From positions 2,914,001-2,978,000 of the forward strand of contig JYIP02000003.1 of the NCBI GenBank assembly GCA_001051155.2: 64,000 nucleotides of DNA. The letters run 5' to 3'. The notes beneath the pieces are model-generated. The model was not told where the DNA came from. It searched no databases and saw only the letters and a list, made by a program, of their open reading frames with translations. The first letter of the stretch is position 1, and every line of letters starts with the position of its first letter. This DNA comes from Chrysoporthe austroafricana (Eukaryota; Ascomycota; Sordariomycetes; Diaporthales; Cryphonectriaceae). Positions 49,281 through 62,012 of the stretch are shown here, piece after piece. The position numbers were made by a program, and so were the translations under genes.

Positions 49281-52139
49281 CTTGACTATTGATTGGGTTG
49301 GGATGGCCGAAGAGAAGTGGACTGTGTTGATGAGCTGGGCTGGTCGTGAGCTGTGGACTGAAATATCTGGGTGAATCATCCAGCTAATATATATAGTTAT
49401 GAGTTTGACTTCGTGGCGTCCGCGGATATCTCTGAGACTCGGGTGTTTCTAAAAAAGGAAGGCCGGCCCGAAGCATCACGTCTACCTTTCGTGATACAAG
49501 CCTTCGATTGCATCGCTAGGCTCGGCTCCGAATTTCGTAAATATAATGACGAACCTACCAGTCAAGAGCACCTTGCGTGCATGCCAGTGTCACTGCAGCA
49601 CCGGATGTCTTACACCGCGAGTCTGCGAGTTGAACGAGGAAGGCGTTGGGGCTACTAGGAGTAGGCGACATATCACCACACACTGGAGTGGGGGAAGTAT
49701 GTGCGCAACATTTTACCTAGACCTTGGATTCTTCAATTCTCCGTTCCTGACATGTGCAATTTATCCCACTGTGTGCAATAATTAATTTTGGGTATCTAGA
49801 AAGTAGCGAAATGATGTTTCTTCCCTACAATCTGATAATTCAATGTATACACTCGCTGTAACTGACATTGAATAAAGCGTATGTGAGAGCAGGAAGCTTG
49901 TCAGATGTGCAGTCTGCGAGGCCTGGAGAAATATATCCGCAGTAAATCCACATAGCTACCGGATACCATATACAGTTATGCTTCTCGGTAGACTAATGCA
50001 GATCCTGATCGACAATGCTCCACAATGCAATGCAGGCCGTGGCAGGGTACAGAAAGAGGGAGGGGAAACGACATGGCATAACATTGAAACGAGACTACGT
50101 GTCTAGCAGCCTACTTAGGTAGGTCCTCATGAGCCCTGGGTGTTATGATGTCTAACCAACGCACTAGCATTCAATTTCGGTAGATATCCCGCAGCGAGCC
50201 GTCCATAGCTGAAACTGGGTAAATTTTCCGGACCACATGATATGCCTGGCTTTGCACCTCATAGCTGCTCGACGCCTCATCACCGGGATATCAGCTCGTC
50301 CGATGGCCGACCGAAAGCTTCGACTTGGACTGGTCAGGAAGGAGGTCGATGAGGCTTCACGGCCGGTTCAGTCTTGCAACAAATAATCCTGCTTTGAGTT
50401 TGGGCGTGCCGCGTTTTGCGAACGGACCTCGTCACATGTTGCTGCGCCTCACGACGACCGCAACAGGAGAACAGCGGCCCTCGAGGTCCTTCACGATTAT
50501 CCCAAAGCCTTTCTGGACCTCGATTCAAACCCGCGGATGAGTACGTATGGACATGGCAAACGGATCAGCCGCACCCCGTGTTTGACGCAACCTATCCCTC
50601 CTATAATATTGCGCGATCATAGTACACAGCTCGTGATTACCTTGAGCCTTGTGCTCTGCTTATCTATGTGCTAATGCCTTCGAAATCCACTGAATGGCAT
50701 ATTCGTGGAGGACTTCAAGTCTAGACCATTTCGAGGCCGCCCCTTAAAAGGCCTTGCTAAATATGCATAAGCAGTGTGGTGAGCTCGTAGCGAGACCAAT
50801 ATGATTCAAGTGCTTGCAAGTTCAGCTCAAGGGCTCTAGAGTCTCCTAGTCGAAAAACAGAATGCCAGCACGGCTTCAGAAACACGGGTATTGCCCATCT
50901 GACCGGCGACATGCCCATAGGTACGCATGTGTGTGGTCATGTGAGAGGACAAACAGACAGAACCGGTATTCTCCATTCAAGGCCTCGTGAATGATCTTGA
51001 CTCTCTGTGACCTCTCTCCTTCTATTCTTTAATGTTTCGTTGTGCAGATGGACGTGGTGGCATTTCCCCAAAGGCGAGAAGACGATGTTTCCATTTGAGG
51101 TAGTAGGTGGCTTCATCGGTAAGGCGTGTTATCATTCTGGGCCAGAAATTACCACTGGATACCTAGGTAGCTCTTCAAAGAGAGGAGAGCCATATTCGCA
51201 ACACTTTTTGAACCCTGTGAGATCCCAAATTTATTCATCAAACTCTTACTAGGTGAGAGCATGAGGTGCTCTTTACATATATTGGCTTGATCGCGCTTCA
51301 AGGTCGCCTTGATGCTCACGTCTCCCAATACAGCGATCACCGAGTCACGGGAAGCATACATCTTCGTGCGACTGTCCCGCCTTGGCTATGGGATCAATGT
51401 CTGTGGACTGTGAACAGATGCACCGCTTGAGAGTTGCAATAGAGGCATGAGAAGTGGTGTTACAAGGGCAGAGTTCTGAGCTTGGAAGGGGTCTTCATTC
51501 AACGATAACTGTTAAGGTGGTCTAAGGAGTGCTTGAGGAACCAGGTCCATCCTTGGTCCGTCGGGCCCATTCCCGTCGTACTTATAGGCCTTGGTTCTCG
51601 ACGTCTGCCTCAGGCATCCATTGCACAGCCCCCTTCTTTATGCAGTTGGGTACCGTTCGTCCCACGGTTGGGCTTGACCGGTCAGGCCCAACTGCGCGTA
51701 GCTCGCAATGTCTCAATATCCTTCCTAGGGGCACCCTTAGGTGTCCGTGTAACAAGTGGCCAGTCCACCCGTGCCAATATGTGCAGAGACAAAAGACTTG
51801 CTGATTGCCTGGTGGCAGCAGCGTAATCACCGAACACAAAAAAGGTCATCATAATGCTTGCATCCGACTGGACTATCATTATTATCCTCAGGCGAGTAGA
51901 GCAACAGCTTCACAGCTACGTTCCCAAAGGACACTGCGCGTAGAGATGTACATCAGACCTATACCTTATAAATCAAACCAATCTTCGTTTTGCTTCGCAC
52001 CCTATGCGGAGCCGATGCAATGCAAAAACTCAACGCATCTACCTGGAGGTTCCCCGTGGATTCCGGGCTTGTTCAAGACTCCCATTACACGTTCATATGT
52101 TGTTATCTTGTCCACGTTCAACGACTATATCCCGACAGC
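49281..52139. other. AT-richer intergenic region, no gene supported
   Basis: About 2.9 kb between the promoter of the secreted repeat protein and the 3' end of RAT1. Many stop codons in all frames. The few frames above 60 codons (for example near 50325-50540 and 51529-51840, on both strands) have no motif. It could include decayed mobile-element sequence, but no terminal repeats or reverse-transcriptase motifs are seen. Confidence 0.55.
49386..49395 (-). promoter_or_regulatory. TATA box of the secreted repeat protein gene
   Basis: AATATATATA on the plus strand reads TATATATATT on the minus strand, about 105 bases upstream of the ATG at 49280. Spacing and strand fit a TATA promoter. Consensus match only. 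Confidence 0.4.
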
Positions 52140-55100
52140 TCACCGGCGATAGCCACCGCCGTTTCCGTATCCCCGGCCGTTGTCGTATCCACCCCGATCG
52201 TAACCCCTGTCGCCGCCATATCCTCCCCCGTAGTGGCGGTCATCGCGACCCGGGGGAGGTGGTTGGCCGTACCCCTGGTTTTGATATCCGCCGCCGTAGT
52301 ACTGTCCACCGTGAGATGGCGGCGGAGGCTGCGCGCCATAGCCGCCACCATTGCCATAAGGCTGGGAATATCCACCACTCCCACCGTTATATCCGCCGTA
52401 ACCTCCACCATTACCGTATGTGTGCGCCGGTGGGGGTGGCGGCGGCACACCAGCACCGAAGCCTGGCGCGCCAGGTGGAGGCGGCACCCATCCCGGTGGT
52501 GGTACAGGGTATCCGCCGCCGTTACGGGGAGGGGGGTTGTTGTAACTATCACGACCGTAGCCTCCACCGGGTGGGCCCCGATCTGAGCGTCCGCGACCTT
52601 GGTATCCTCCTCCGCGACCTTGATAGCCGCCTCCAGTTCCGTAGTTAATCGGCTGATTGCGGCCACCGCGATAATCGGAACGGCCGAGGGGCGCACCTCC
52701 GTAGCTTCTGCCTGAACGACGTCCTTTGTTGCGGAGATCCTCGATGTCGTGCCTGTCAAGGGCGGGGGTGGGTAGCTTGACGCCGCGAAGCAACATAGAC
52801 TTATGCGTGTGCGCACTGCTGGGCATCTCGTAGTTGACACTGCATCTTGTCAGTTATCGGCTAAGAAAGTATGAAAGTGTATTGCACGAGTCGAAGACCT
52901 ACGTTAATGAGCGGTCATAATCGATGTCAGGCATCGACTTCCGCTCAAGTGGATACGTCAAAGAACCGTGGGGAAGGTAACCCTCGATCTTCTCAACGTC
53001 GCCTGCCAGACCTTCGCTAAGTCTAGGGTCAAGCTTGTACCTGGGGGCACCTTGCTTCTTGGAATAGAAATGGTTGATAATGTCGTCGTAGAGTATAGTG
53101 TGGCCGTCTGATATTATTAGGACTTCGCGTCCAGACTCATTCCGGGCTGCCTCATCTGCACTCATCAGGGGATACTTCTTGTACATGGCCTTGAGTAATC
53201 GGTCCATGTCGATAAACGGTAACAATGCGATGCCCTGCCAAGCCATCTTCTTTCCATTTAGGTCGACCTCGAAGTCTTCAGGGTAGAAATCGATGATCTC
53301 GCTGTCCTCGTTGGTCATGAGGTCATGGAAGACTTCTGGAATAGCGTGTCTTGATGCTGCTGGGAGAACACTCATGAGTTGTTCGTAAGGCTTAGAAACC
53401 CTGCCCTTTTGGAACTTGATCTCCATCTTGTCCAGATCAACAAAATCTGCGGCAAAAGGTGCATAATGATACGGGTAGTACCAATCCCAAGATGGACAGC
53501 CCTGGAAGTAGTACATCAGTACCCACGCCAGGCCTTCGACGTAATGCCTGGCCACTTTGTGACGAAATTCGACATCCTTAGGATCGACGTGGAACTTTTG
53601 TTCGTAATATCTGTCGGCGTAACCATCCTCCCAAAGCCTGACTGTATCGACGGGTCCCTCATCATCAGTGGCAGATGGGGTCACGGCGTCCGGACTGTCG
53701 CTTCCTGGAGTGCTAGTACCGTCCTGCTCTAGGAGAGCCGCCTTCCGCTTTGTGGCACCTGACGGGGTAAGTGTCTCTCCTTGTGATCCTTCTTCGCCGT
53801 TCGCTGAGTCCTGGACGGACTCGGTGCCCTTGGACATCAGACCCTGTATCTGACTCTTCAATACGCTGGCAGCGCTCTTATTTGCGGTATTGGCGTTCTG
53901 CACCGCACTGCGGTTGACAACCATGTCGTGAGTAATGGCCTTACGGGGCGCATCCAAAGGGCCAGGCAAGCTTGTGATGGGCATGAAGGCTGCCTCAGGT
54001 GCAAGACCAGGAACCATATTGTCCAACTTCGTCTTCTGCTTGTTCCCACCAGGGCCGTTCGCGTTCCTGTTACCGCCTCCACGATTCTGTTCCTGAAGCT
54101 TCCTCCTCTTGAAACTGGCCTCCCGCCGATCCTCCGTCTCTTTCCGGCGGCGGAAGATAGCATCCTCCTGCTTTCCAAGTCCGGCCAAGATGAGTTGTGC
54201 ACGTGTCAAATCGCAATGGCCGTCTTTTGTGAGGAACCCGCCCATGTACGGCAAATTGTCTTTCCAGATGGCGACGAGCGTATCAATGCCGTTCTCTCGG
54301 ATCTCAAGGGCAGGAAGATGGGGCAAGAAATCATTGCCCACGAAGAAACACATGAAGACCCAATCATCAATGGCACGCTCAATGTCCCATTTGAAAGGAA
54401 GATTGGGCACCTCGAGCTCGACCGCAAGGTACTCGCGGAAGATAGAGACATGAAGCCAGATGAAAGGCTTCAAGGGATGGGCGTTGTCCTTGCCATCAAA
54501 ATCGGCCTCTCGGTCCTTGGCCTCGCCACGGCAATTTTGAGCATCGTGGCCCTTCTGTCCACACAACTTACACATTCTTGCCTTGCCTTGGTCGAAGAAG
54601 ACATCCTCACGCAGGACTCTGAAATGAGGCTCATGTGTAGCCAAACCAAGCATGATGAGATCGGCATCCAGACCATAGATGACGTGCCGGGTGTTGGGGT
54701 CATGTTCCGGCGAGGAGCGCTGAGAGCGCACAAAGTTCATGATCTTGTGTTCACCCTCTCCAGGAATAGTCGCATCTGAAATGATGACTTTGAGCTTGGC
54801 CCAAGCAGGGTCGGTGTTGAATTTGTAGCTGCACCAGTATCTAAGACTGGCAGCTAGGATCTCCATAAAAGGCGTCCCGGGTGTGATGGAGTTGGAGTCA
54901 AAAGCTTTCTTGACTACCTCCTCAGTGGACTCTGCGGGATGGGTACCACCGTTCTGCTGTTTGAGCAGGGTGAGCAGCTGCTGCTTGTCTTCCTCTTTCT
55001 GCTTCGCATCTTGGGCGGCACGAAAACGTCGGGAACGCTGCTGGTTCATCTTGGCACGTGGAGCGACACCATCTGCATGGGGGTATGGTTAGTCTGGGTG

Positions 55101-55445
55101 CGGCTGTAGCGGTGGGGGCGCAAGACGGAACTTACCAACAGCAATCATGAGCAGCTTGCGCGGCCTTACCATGTTGACCACTCGGTCCGTGTATTTGAAG
55201 ATCTCAACCATCATCTCCTCCTCATCCTTCGGGGGAGGTCTATCCTCGGGATGAGAGCAGGGATGGACGATACCATTCATGTCTAGGTACAGGTTGTCGA
55301 ACTCTTCGCCGTTGGGGTTCGGCTGGGTGGTGTCAACAGGAATGACGGTGCCATCGTCCATGGTCACGGGTTGGTCCTCGACGACCGGAGAGATGATCTT
55401 TGGATACTTGTTGGACAGCCATCGGAAGGCCGCGGGAATACCCAT
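52140..55445 (-). CDS. RAT1: Nuclear 5'-3' exoribonuclease Rat1/Xrn2
   Basis: Three exons in transcript order, 55445..55136, 55072..52903 and 52839..52140, encode about 1059 residues. The enzyme degrades 5'-monophosphorylated RNA in the nucleus, acting in transcription termination and rRNA/snoRNA processing. The N-terminus [17 protein letters not shown], the [11 protein letters not shown] block and [18 protein letters not shown] carry acidic catalytic residues of the XRN domain. A CCHC knuckle ([14 protein letters not shown], about 270-283) marks Rat1/Xrn2 rather than cytoplasmic Xrn1. An acidic/Ser-rich linker and the second conserved XRN region ([18 protein letters not shown]) follow. The C-terminal 200 residues are Gly/Tyr/Pro/Arg low complexity ([18 protein letters not shown]), likely disordered and RNA-binding. 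Junctions restore [12 protein letters not shown] and RSLT-VNYEMP. The gene is divergent from the Uds1 gene. Confidence 0.96.
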
Positions 55446-56655
55446 CTTGTCGAGAGCAGAGAGCTAAGCCGTCTCTGCCAGAAACAATGCTTGGAACAAT
55501 GTCGATGCGGAGTGGCCAATACCGGTCTGCAGCCGCACAAGATGGTTACAAACGTAATGTCTTGGATCGCAATGATACGAGAATACGATGCGCGACAGCG
55601 GGATGGAGTGTAGTCGTCGCGAGATCGCAGGGTGTTGGCAATGGCTGCCTGTAGTGTTCAGTGATCAGCCTACGACCTCGAGGGCTCCCAATCTCCAGCT
55701 ACAGCCCGACTTGGCTGAGTACATTCGCCGACGAGATCAGTCTCTCCCAAAGTCAGAGACTGCCTCTTGGAGCGAGAGGATGGGACTGTAGAGGTCAGGC
55801 GACAAAGGACCTGAATGGCGATGAAAGGACGTCGATGGATACCGCTCGACTGGAAGTTTTGAAAGAATGTTACTTCAGTAGCAGCGAGGTTGGCATGCGG
55901 CTCCAACCCCAGCCCCACTCGGCCGGCAGCAAAACAGCTCCGGGCCCTGGGCGGCAGGGGTCTTACCGGATCCGGAACACCCGGTCGACTGTGCGTACCC
56001 TAACCCCGAAGACCTACGTTGGCACGGTTGGCTTCTCCCCCCCTTTCAGGGGAGCTGTATCCGTCGCCCGCTTTGGGAGAAGATTAATTACTTGCTGTCT
56101 GAAGGGTCTTTTGGGCAGCTGATGGTTTTCAGGATCTTCATGTGTCGTAGGTTAGTGTGAGGTCGGAGGGGCGGAGGAACTGACCTGCTACCGTGGAGCC
56201 CAGGAACACATGCGATCAATTTGCCCAGGTGGGTTTCGTAGGGCGCGTTCAGGGGGCTGAGCAGCAACCCCTGTCCGAGTCCGTCGTCCCCCCCTTTTAC
56301 CCTGTGCTGCCTCGTGGACGAGCAAGAGGGACGGATGGATCTGATCTACCAGTCGGAATTCACGATCTTGGCCTGCCAGCAATGTGCGTAGTCACAATTT
56401 CCTCAGCTCTAATAACTCCTTGACCTCGGTCACACCTGTCGCTCCTTTTGCATCTGCTGTGATACCCCAATCTCGCGTCCTTTGCTATTGTCTCAGACTC
56501 ATTGTTTTGAGGGCAACGTATAACACGACAAACACAAGTCCCGACCTAACATACGCTGCGCACCGAAACGTTCCATCGAGCGGAACTTTACACCCAACCA
56601 TCTCTGTATGATGTTTTGACGACCACTAGTCCCTGGCAGAATCGCTCTCTTGGTC
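55446..56655. other. Divergent promoter region between RAT1 and the Uds1 gene
   Basis: About 1.2 kb shared upstream region. It contains CT-rich stretches near 56020-56050 and 56400-56480 and no supported gene. Open frames on the plus strand (for example 55661-56122) have no motif and probably reflect leader sequence. Confidence 0.6.
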
Positions 56656-59321
56656 ATGATGAATGGGTTCTCGGCCACTAATTATGGCTACGACGACGGC
56701 CGCCTATCTCCTACCCAGGGTATCAACCCTGGGCCCAAGCAGATAATGGACGGATACAGGAAGGACGTGATGAATGGCTTCGGGCCAGAGAAGCCACGCT
56801 ACAATCCTGTGCGCAGTGTCTCCCCAGCCCAAATCGGCTATCCTTCTGCTAATGCAGCTTTGCAGTTGAACACGGAACGAACCCAGAGCTCAGTAAACGT
56901 CGATCTGAAGGACCCGATACAGGTCCACCTCCTTACCGAGACTGCCCTCTCCGACAGCAAGGAATGGGAGATCCTGTCGCAGGAAGAGGTAGACGAACTG
57001 AAGAAGCAGATCCAGTCCCTGACTGTGCGCATCGAGCAGGCGCGGGCAAACTTGGCCATCCAGACGAAATACCGCGATGCCGCGATAGCCATGACGAAGC
57101 TGTACCACTCAGCAAAGAGGATGACTGTCGATCCGAAGGCCGCAGAAACGCAGATGGAGAGAGAGGCCAGCGAGCGGGCCTGCGAGGAACTGGCTTCGGA
57201 GCTGTTCTACCTGGAGAAGCGGATCATGGAGCCGCAGCGGCGGTTGCTACAGCATACCGCTGGCATACTACAACTCACGCACAAGGCCTCGACAAAGAAC
57301 TCGGGCGCTTTGGCCCCCATGCTCAACGGCATACCAGGGAGTCCCGAGAGCCTCTATACGTACACGAATGGGCGGAATAGCATGCAGTTCTCGAACGACG
57401 ATATTGACGACAGGAGTCTGTACTTCCCCTTGGACGATTCGGATGCTGGCCGGTCGCCGAAGACTGATATCACCATACCACCGAGGTCGCCAGTACGGCA
57501 GCGTACGACTCAACTCAAGGATGAGGTGGAAGCTCTGAAGCAGCAGAACGCCGGGCATGTGGACACCATCACGAACACAGAACGGAATCTCGAGGATCTG
57601 AACAACCGGCTGCGGGACTTGGTGATCCAAGCTAACCCGACAAGAAATGCAAGCTACAAGCCAGTGCCTTCTGCAGCCTCGGGGCCGGGAACGTTGGATA
57701 CGCAGCTGGAGTATTTGACCGAGGCGCTGTCAGCGATCCAGGACAGCCAGCAAGACCGACAACTACTCGTTGACAGCACAGCCGCGTCACTCAAGCAAGC
57801 CGAGGAACGCATGACTGATTTGAACCGACAAGTGCACGAAGTGATAGCGTCGAGTGATCCTGATCACCCTCCTCCGCCCGAGTCTACGGGATCAGGACTT
57901 GATGAGCATTTCGGCTGGATGGATCGGTCAATCCCAGCCTTGCAGATACAACTGGAGAAGTCCGCTACTTCATCCGCTGGCGCACAGCAGGCCGAGCAGG
58001 TCGAGACCGTTCTTGCTGGCCTGTGGGATATCATTCAGTCAGGCTACGCAGAGATCAACCGACAAAGGGAAGCTCGAAAACAAGTCCGACTTGGGAAGGG
58101 GATGCCAGACGATGATGACGACGTGTCTGCCGATGAGTCGTTCGACTTCAACGAATCCTACTCGCTAAATGCATTCTCTGCTAAGGTGCAGTGGCTCTTT
58201 CGACAGGCAACAAGTCTGAAGGAGCAAAAGTCCGTCCTCAAGAGACAGATCAGGCAACAGCGCGAGTTGAACAGTAGGGGCGATGGTGAGAAGGATGTCG
58301 AGCTTCGGAACAAGATTGAAGAACTTCAGCGGACGAAGAATCTGCTGGCTTTCACTGAGGAGAATGTGCAGCACGCCAAGGAGGAGTCCACGGAGATGCA
58401 GAAGAAGCTCGACCAAGCTCTTGCGGATCTGGAGACCCTACAAAACACTCATACAGCCAACAACGAGGCGTCTACCTCGGCTGCGCAGGAACAGCTGCGA
58501 GAAAGAAACGCCAAGATCGTCTCCCTGGAAGCCGACACACAAGCCCTACGGGACAAGTTGGAGATCGTTGAGGCACAGCTTGGCAGCATGAACGAGCAGC
58601 TTGCAGACGTAGACAAGGCGAAGGAGGCCGCAGCTGCGGAGGTTCACAGACTCGAGGAAGAGATCAAGGCTAGAGACGAGGAACTGGAGCAGCTGAACCT
58701 AACGGTGGTCGAGATTAAGACGGAATTGACCATCGCCAAAGCCGAACTGGATGGAGCCTACGGGTCTCGCTCAGAACGTGCGGCGGAAGCGGCTGCATTG
58801 ACCAAGAACACGCAACTACGGGAGATGTCGGCGCAGGTCGAAAAGCTGAAGCAGGAGCTGGCAGCTACCGTCAAGGAGCTGGAGGATGTCACCAAGGAGA
58901 CGATTGCGTCCGAGAAGGAGAAGAACGAGCTCGAAGGCCGCCTTGATGACGTGACTGCGACCCGAGTAGCGCTGGAGACGGAAATCAGCGGGCTGCGTGA
59001 CAAGCACCGCGCTGAGGTCACAAAGCTCAAGGAGCAGCTCGAGGCGGAGAAGTTCAAGGCGGGCCCGAACGCCACGGGCACAGGACCTAGGGCCGGCGCT
59101 TCCATGCTCAGCGAGCAATTCCGAACAACGATGAAGGAGGAGAGGAAGCGATTCCAGGAAGAATTGAGGGTAAGCTTAAACCTAGCCCAGTCCTGACTAC
59201 TAGCGGACATCTACTAACAGGTCGCTAGGAGGAGCAAAGCAAGCGCAGGAAACTGGAAGAGGAACTTCGAGCGCTGAAGAAAGCCGGTGGCTTAAAGAGC
59301 CCGATCAGTCCGCGGGATTAG
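56656..59321 (+). CDS. Uds1-domain (up-regulated during septation) coiled-coil protein
   Basis: Two exons, 56656..59169 and 59229..59321 (59-base intron), encode about 868 residues. The first of two adjacent ATGs was taken. The domain at about 90-220, with VHLLTETALSDS and EILSQEEVDELKKQ, matches the Pfam Uds1 family, named after a fission-yeast protein induced during septation. Long stretches of heptad-type coiled coil follow (about 285-320, 500-860), rich in Glu, Lys, Leu and Gln, with an acidic patch DDDDDVSADESFDF at about 490-503. The last exon adds EEQSKRRKLEEELRALKKAGG and ends SPISPRD. Likely a cytoskeletal or cell-cortex scaffold. The precise role is unknown, and family membership rests on motif recall. 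Confidence 0.85.
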
Positions 59322-60161
59322 TGGCTTATAACAGATGGACGGCAGCTTTCCAGACGCTGTCGAATGATGCTGCACTACGCCGCCTTCGATACCAGCATGG
59401 CGTATTAAAGATGTTTAATGTGTCTACTGTACTTCGTTCTTGGATATATATTAGGGGCCAGACTAGCATGGTAGAGGTGGGAATTCAGCATTGAGGGAAA
59501 GCGATCCCCAAGGACAACTGGTCCGAACAACTATTAAATTCGCGACGGTATTGTGTTTAAGTCATCGCAAAGTGTCAATGTTATACCGCAACGCTGATCA
59601 ATCAATTCTTGGACCCAAGACGGAAAGGGGGTGGCGTCATGAGGTTTCCAGCGCCACAGCACCCCTGGACTCCTGCAAGCAGCGCTTATCAGCGTAAGCG
59701 GCACTGGGGCACCCCCCTGACAGACTTGAGTTGGCAGCAACACGGCAGCATTCATCCCTGCTAGACGCGTTGCCGTATGACTGAGTAACGGTCCCCCAAA
59801 AATCGCAGGTCAACGCATTCAGCCGAGAAAGCAGCCTCCTGGCACACCCTCGGCGACCGTGATCTCTTTACCACCACGGAAACGGCGAGGCATCCTTTCA
59901 AGCCCGTGGTGAGAGCTTCGAAAGACGGTCCTCGATGACGCAGCCCATGGTTGTGCCCTCGACAGTCAATTGATTGTGGCGGCGTCGGCGTCGAATTGAC
60001 CTCCTTTCCTCCTCGACTACAAGCGTTCATGAGCCCTGGCTAGCCTTTGCTCGTGATCGTGTGCTACCACCTCGCGCCTGTCGACGTTGCCTTCTTGCCT
60101 CCTTCTCCGACGCTTGTGTTACACTTAGAGGGCCACCTCTTCCTCGGATCTTCAAGCAAAG
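59322..60161. other. Intergenic, no gene seen
   Basis: About 840 bases holding the 3' side of the Uds1 gene and the promoter of the next gene. No open frame with motifs. Confidence 0.6.
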
Positions 60162-62012
60162 ATGCCGAAGCAATACGTCGTCTTTGGGCGGCCCGTGCCG
60201 CGGGTGTCCTCGCGCCGCATTTCCGTCCTCCTCGCCAGCCTGGCACTCTTCGCCGTCTTCAGCCTGCTTTTCACTGCGCCCTCCTCGATTCCCGGGCCCA
60301 CGCTCTCCGGGTCCGACCACAAGTTCTCCATGTCCATGTCCATGTCCATACCGAAGTGGAAGAACCTGCCGTCTTGGAACCCCTTCAGACCGCCGGCCCA
60401 CGCGCCGCAGCGCCAGGCGAACGACACGGATGGAGAGTCCCACTGGTTCTCGGATTGGAGGTGGCTCGCCATCCCCTTCAGCTCGAGTTACACGCTAGAC
60501 GAGGACAGGACGCTACTACCCGTCATGCCGAAGAGGACCGAGATATACTGCTACTACGACACGACGCTCAAGAGAGAGCCCGCCGAGAAGGAGGCCGAGA
60601 GCGACATCTTGCTGTCCTGGCGTCGAGCATGGTGGGCGCAGGGATTCAGGCCAATTATATTGAGCGAGCAGGAGGCTATGAACAACCCCATATACGAGGA
60701 GGTGCAACGCATGGTGGATATCGATCCGGCACTGAAGACGGATATGATGAGATGGCTTGCCTGGGAGAACATGGGAGGCGGCCTGCTGGCCCACTATCTT
60801 GCGTTCCCTATGGGGCCTCACGACGATCCGCTCTTGTCTTACCTGCGCCGAGGTGAATACCAGGGCCTGACAAGATGGGAGAACCTCGAGGACGGTCTCT
60901 TTGCTGGGGCCAAGCAGGATATCACGGCGGCCATCAAGTCTGCTCTGGGCAGTTCCACAGTGAAGACAGCCACGACTCTTCTCAATGCTGTGCCGGCCGA
61001 GAAGGACAGCGAGAAGAAGACGTTCTGGGTTGACAAGACGCCAAAATCGGTGGCGTACTACAACGCTGAAACCCTCAAAAACAAATATCCAGTGGTGGCC
61101 TCTGCCATTACTACGAACCGAGCCAAGGGTCTGGACCAGCTGAACCAGCTCATCGGCTCACATCTGCACCTCACCTGGCAAAACCATTTCAACAAGGGCA
61201 TCTCTGTGCTGAAGCCGCTGCCAAAGCACACCACGACGATGATCCAGCCCGCTGTCGAGCTGGCCAACCGGCTACAGAAATGTACCGAGTCACCAATGCA
61301 GTCATCATGTCCGCCAAACAACCCCAAATGCGCACCCTGCGTGGCTTCGCAGCCCCTAAAAATCTCGAGCCCGCCAAGATACCGCAACACGACGGGCCTG
61401 TACACGATAGGGACGGTGCCGCACCCGTACACGCTGCACGTCCTGAACGAGTTCAAAGACACTCTCGACATTCCCTGGATACGCAGAGAGTCCGAACGCG
61501 ACCTCTGGCTCGCTGAGGTCACCAAAGAGTATCTCGGGACTGGCGTGGGCGGCGCGCCTCGCGTCATCCGCTTCAAGGAGGCTGTGGCTGCCGAGTTCGC
61601 TGCGTCGCGTTCCATCTGGCTGCCCGCCGAGCAGGAGCTGCCGGGTGATCTGGACTGGCACTTCGGCTTTGAGATCCCGCTCGAGGGCCTCGACCAGGGC
61701 AAATCCGAGACGCCAGTGCCCGGACCAGAGAGGAGGCCGCAGCCGGAGCATGACAAGCATGATGGCCCGATCGCGAAGCCTGAGGAGCTTAAGAAGGAGC
61801 CTGAGCTGCTGAGGCGGGCGAAGGACGTCACGGGCGCCACGAAAGGCAAGGAGTTGACCATCCGCAATGCGATCGAGGCGTGGAATCTGGCGGACACCGA
61901 GGCGTGGAAGTTCGCCAGGGCTTTCCTGGCCAGGGAGAGGGTGGAGAGGATGAAGTTCGAGCAGGAGGAGAGCAAGTATGCTGGTGGTGTAGGGACAGAC
62001 CGGGATAAATAG
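60162..62012 (+). CDS. Type II membrane protein with GT32-like motif, function unknown
   Basis: Single exon of 616 residues. A short basic cytosolic tail (MPKQYVVFGRPVPRVSSRR) precedes one membrane span at about 20-38, the layout of Golgi type II enzymes. A Met/Ser stutter (SMSMSMS) and Pro-rich stem follow. The luminal region has RTEIYCYYD, then LLSWRRAWWAQGFRPIIL, and LKTDMMRWLAWENMGGGLLAHYL at about 191-213. This last block parallels the lysine-x-D..RW..L...GG signature of GT32-type glycosyltransferases, but the usual DxD is absent. A Cys-rich patch CPPNNPKCAPC lies at about 385-395. The C-terminal tail is charged. Homologues appear to be fungal proteins of unknown function. A role in Golgi glycosylation is inference. 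Its 3' end converges on the SET gene 249 bases away. Confidence 0.7.
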   Translation: MPKQYVVFGRPVPRVSSRRISVLLASLALFAVFSLLFTAPSSIPGPTLSGSDHKFSMSMSMSIPKWKNLPSWNPFRPPAHAPQRQANDTDGESHWFSDWRWLAIPFSSSYTLDEDRTLLPVMPKRTEIYCYYDTTLKREPAEKEAESDILLSWRRAWWAQGFRPIILSEQEAMNNPIYEEVQRMVDIDPALKTDMMRWLAWENMGGGLLAHYLAFPMGPHDDPLLSYLRRGEYQGLTRWENLEDGLFAGAKQDITAAIKSALGSSTVKTATTLLNAVPAEKDSEKKTFWVDKTPKSVAYYNAETLKNKYPVVASAITTNRAKGLDQLNQLIGSHLHLTWQNHFNKGISVLKPLPKHTTTMIQPAVELANRLQKCTESPMQSSCPPNNPKCAPCVASQPLKISSPPRYRNTTGLYTIGTVPHPYTLHVLNEFKDTLDIPWIRRESERDLWLAEVTKEYLGTGVGGAPRVIRFKEAVAAEFAASRSIWLPAEQELPGDLDWHFGFEIPLEGLDQGKSETPVPGPERRPQPEHDKHDGPIAKPEELKKEPELLRRAKDVTGATKGKELTIRNAIEAWNLADTEAWKFARAFLARERVERMKFEQEESKYAGGVGTDRDK

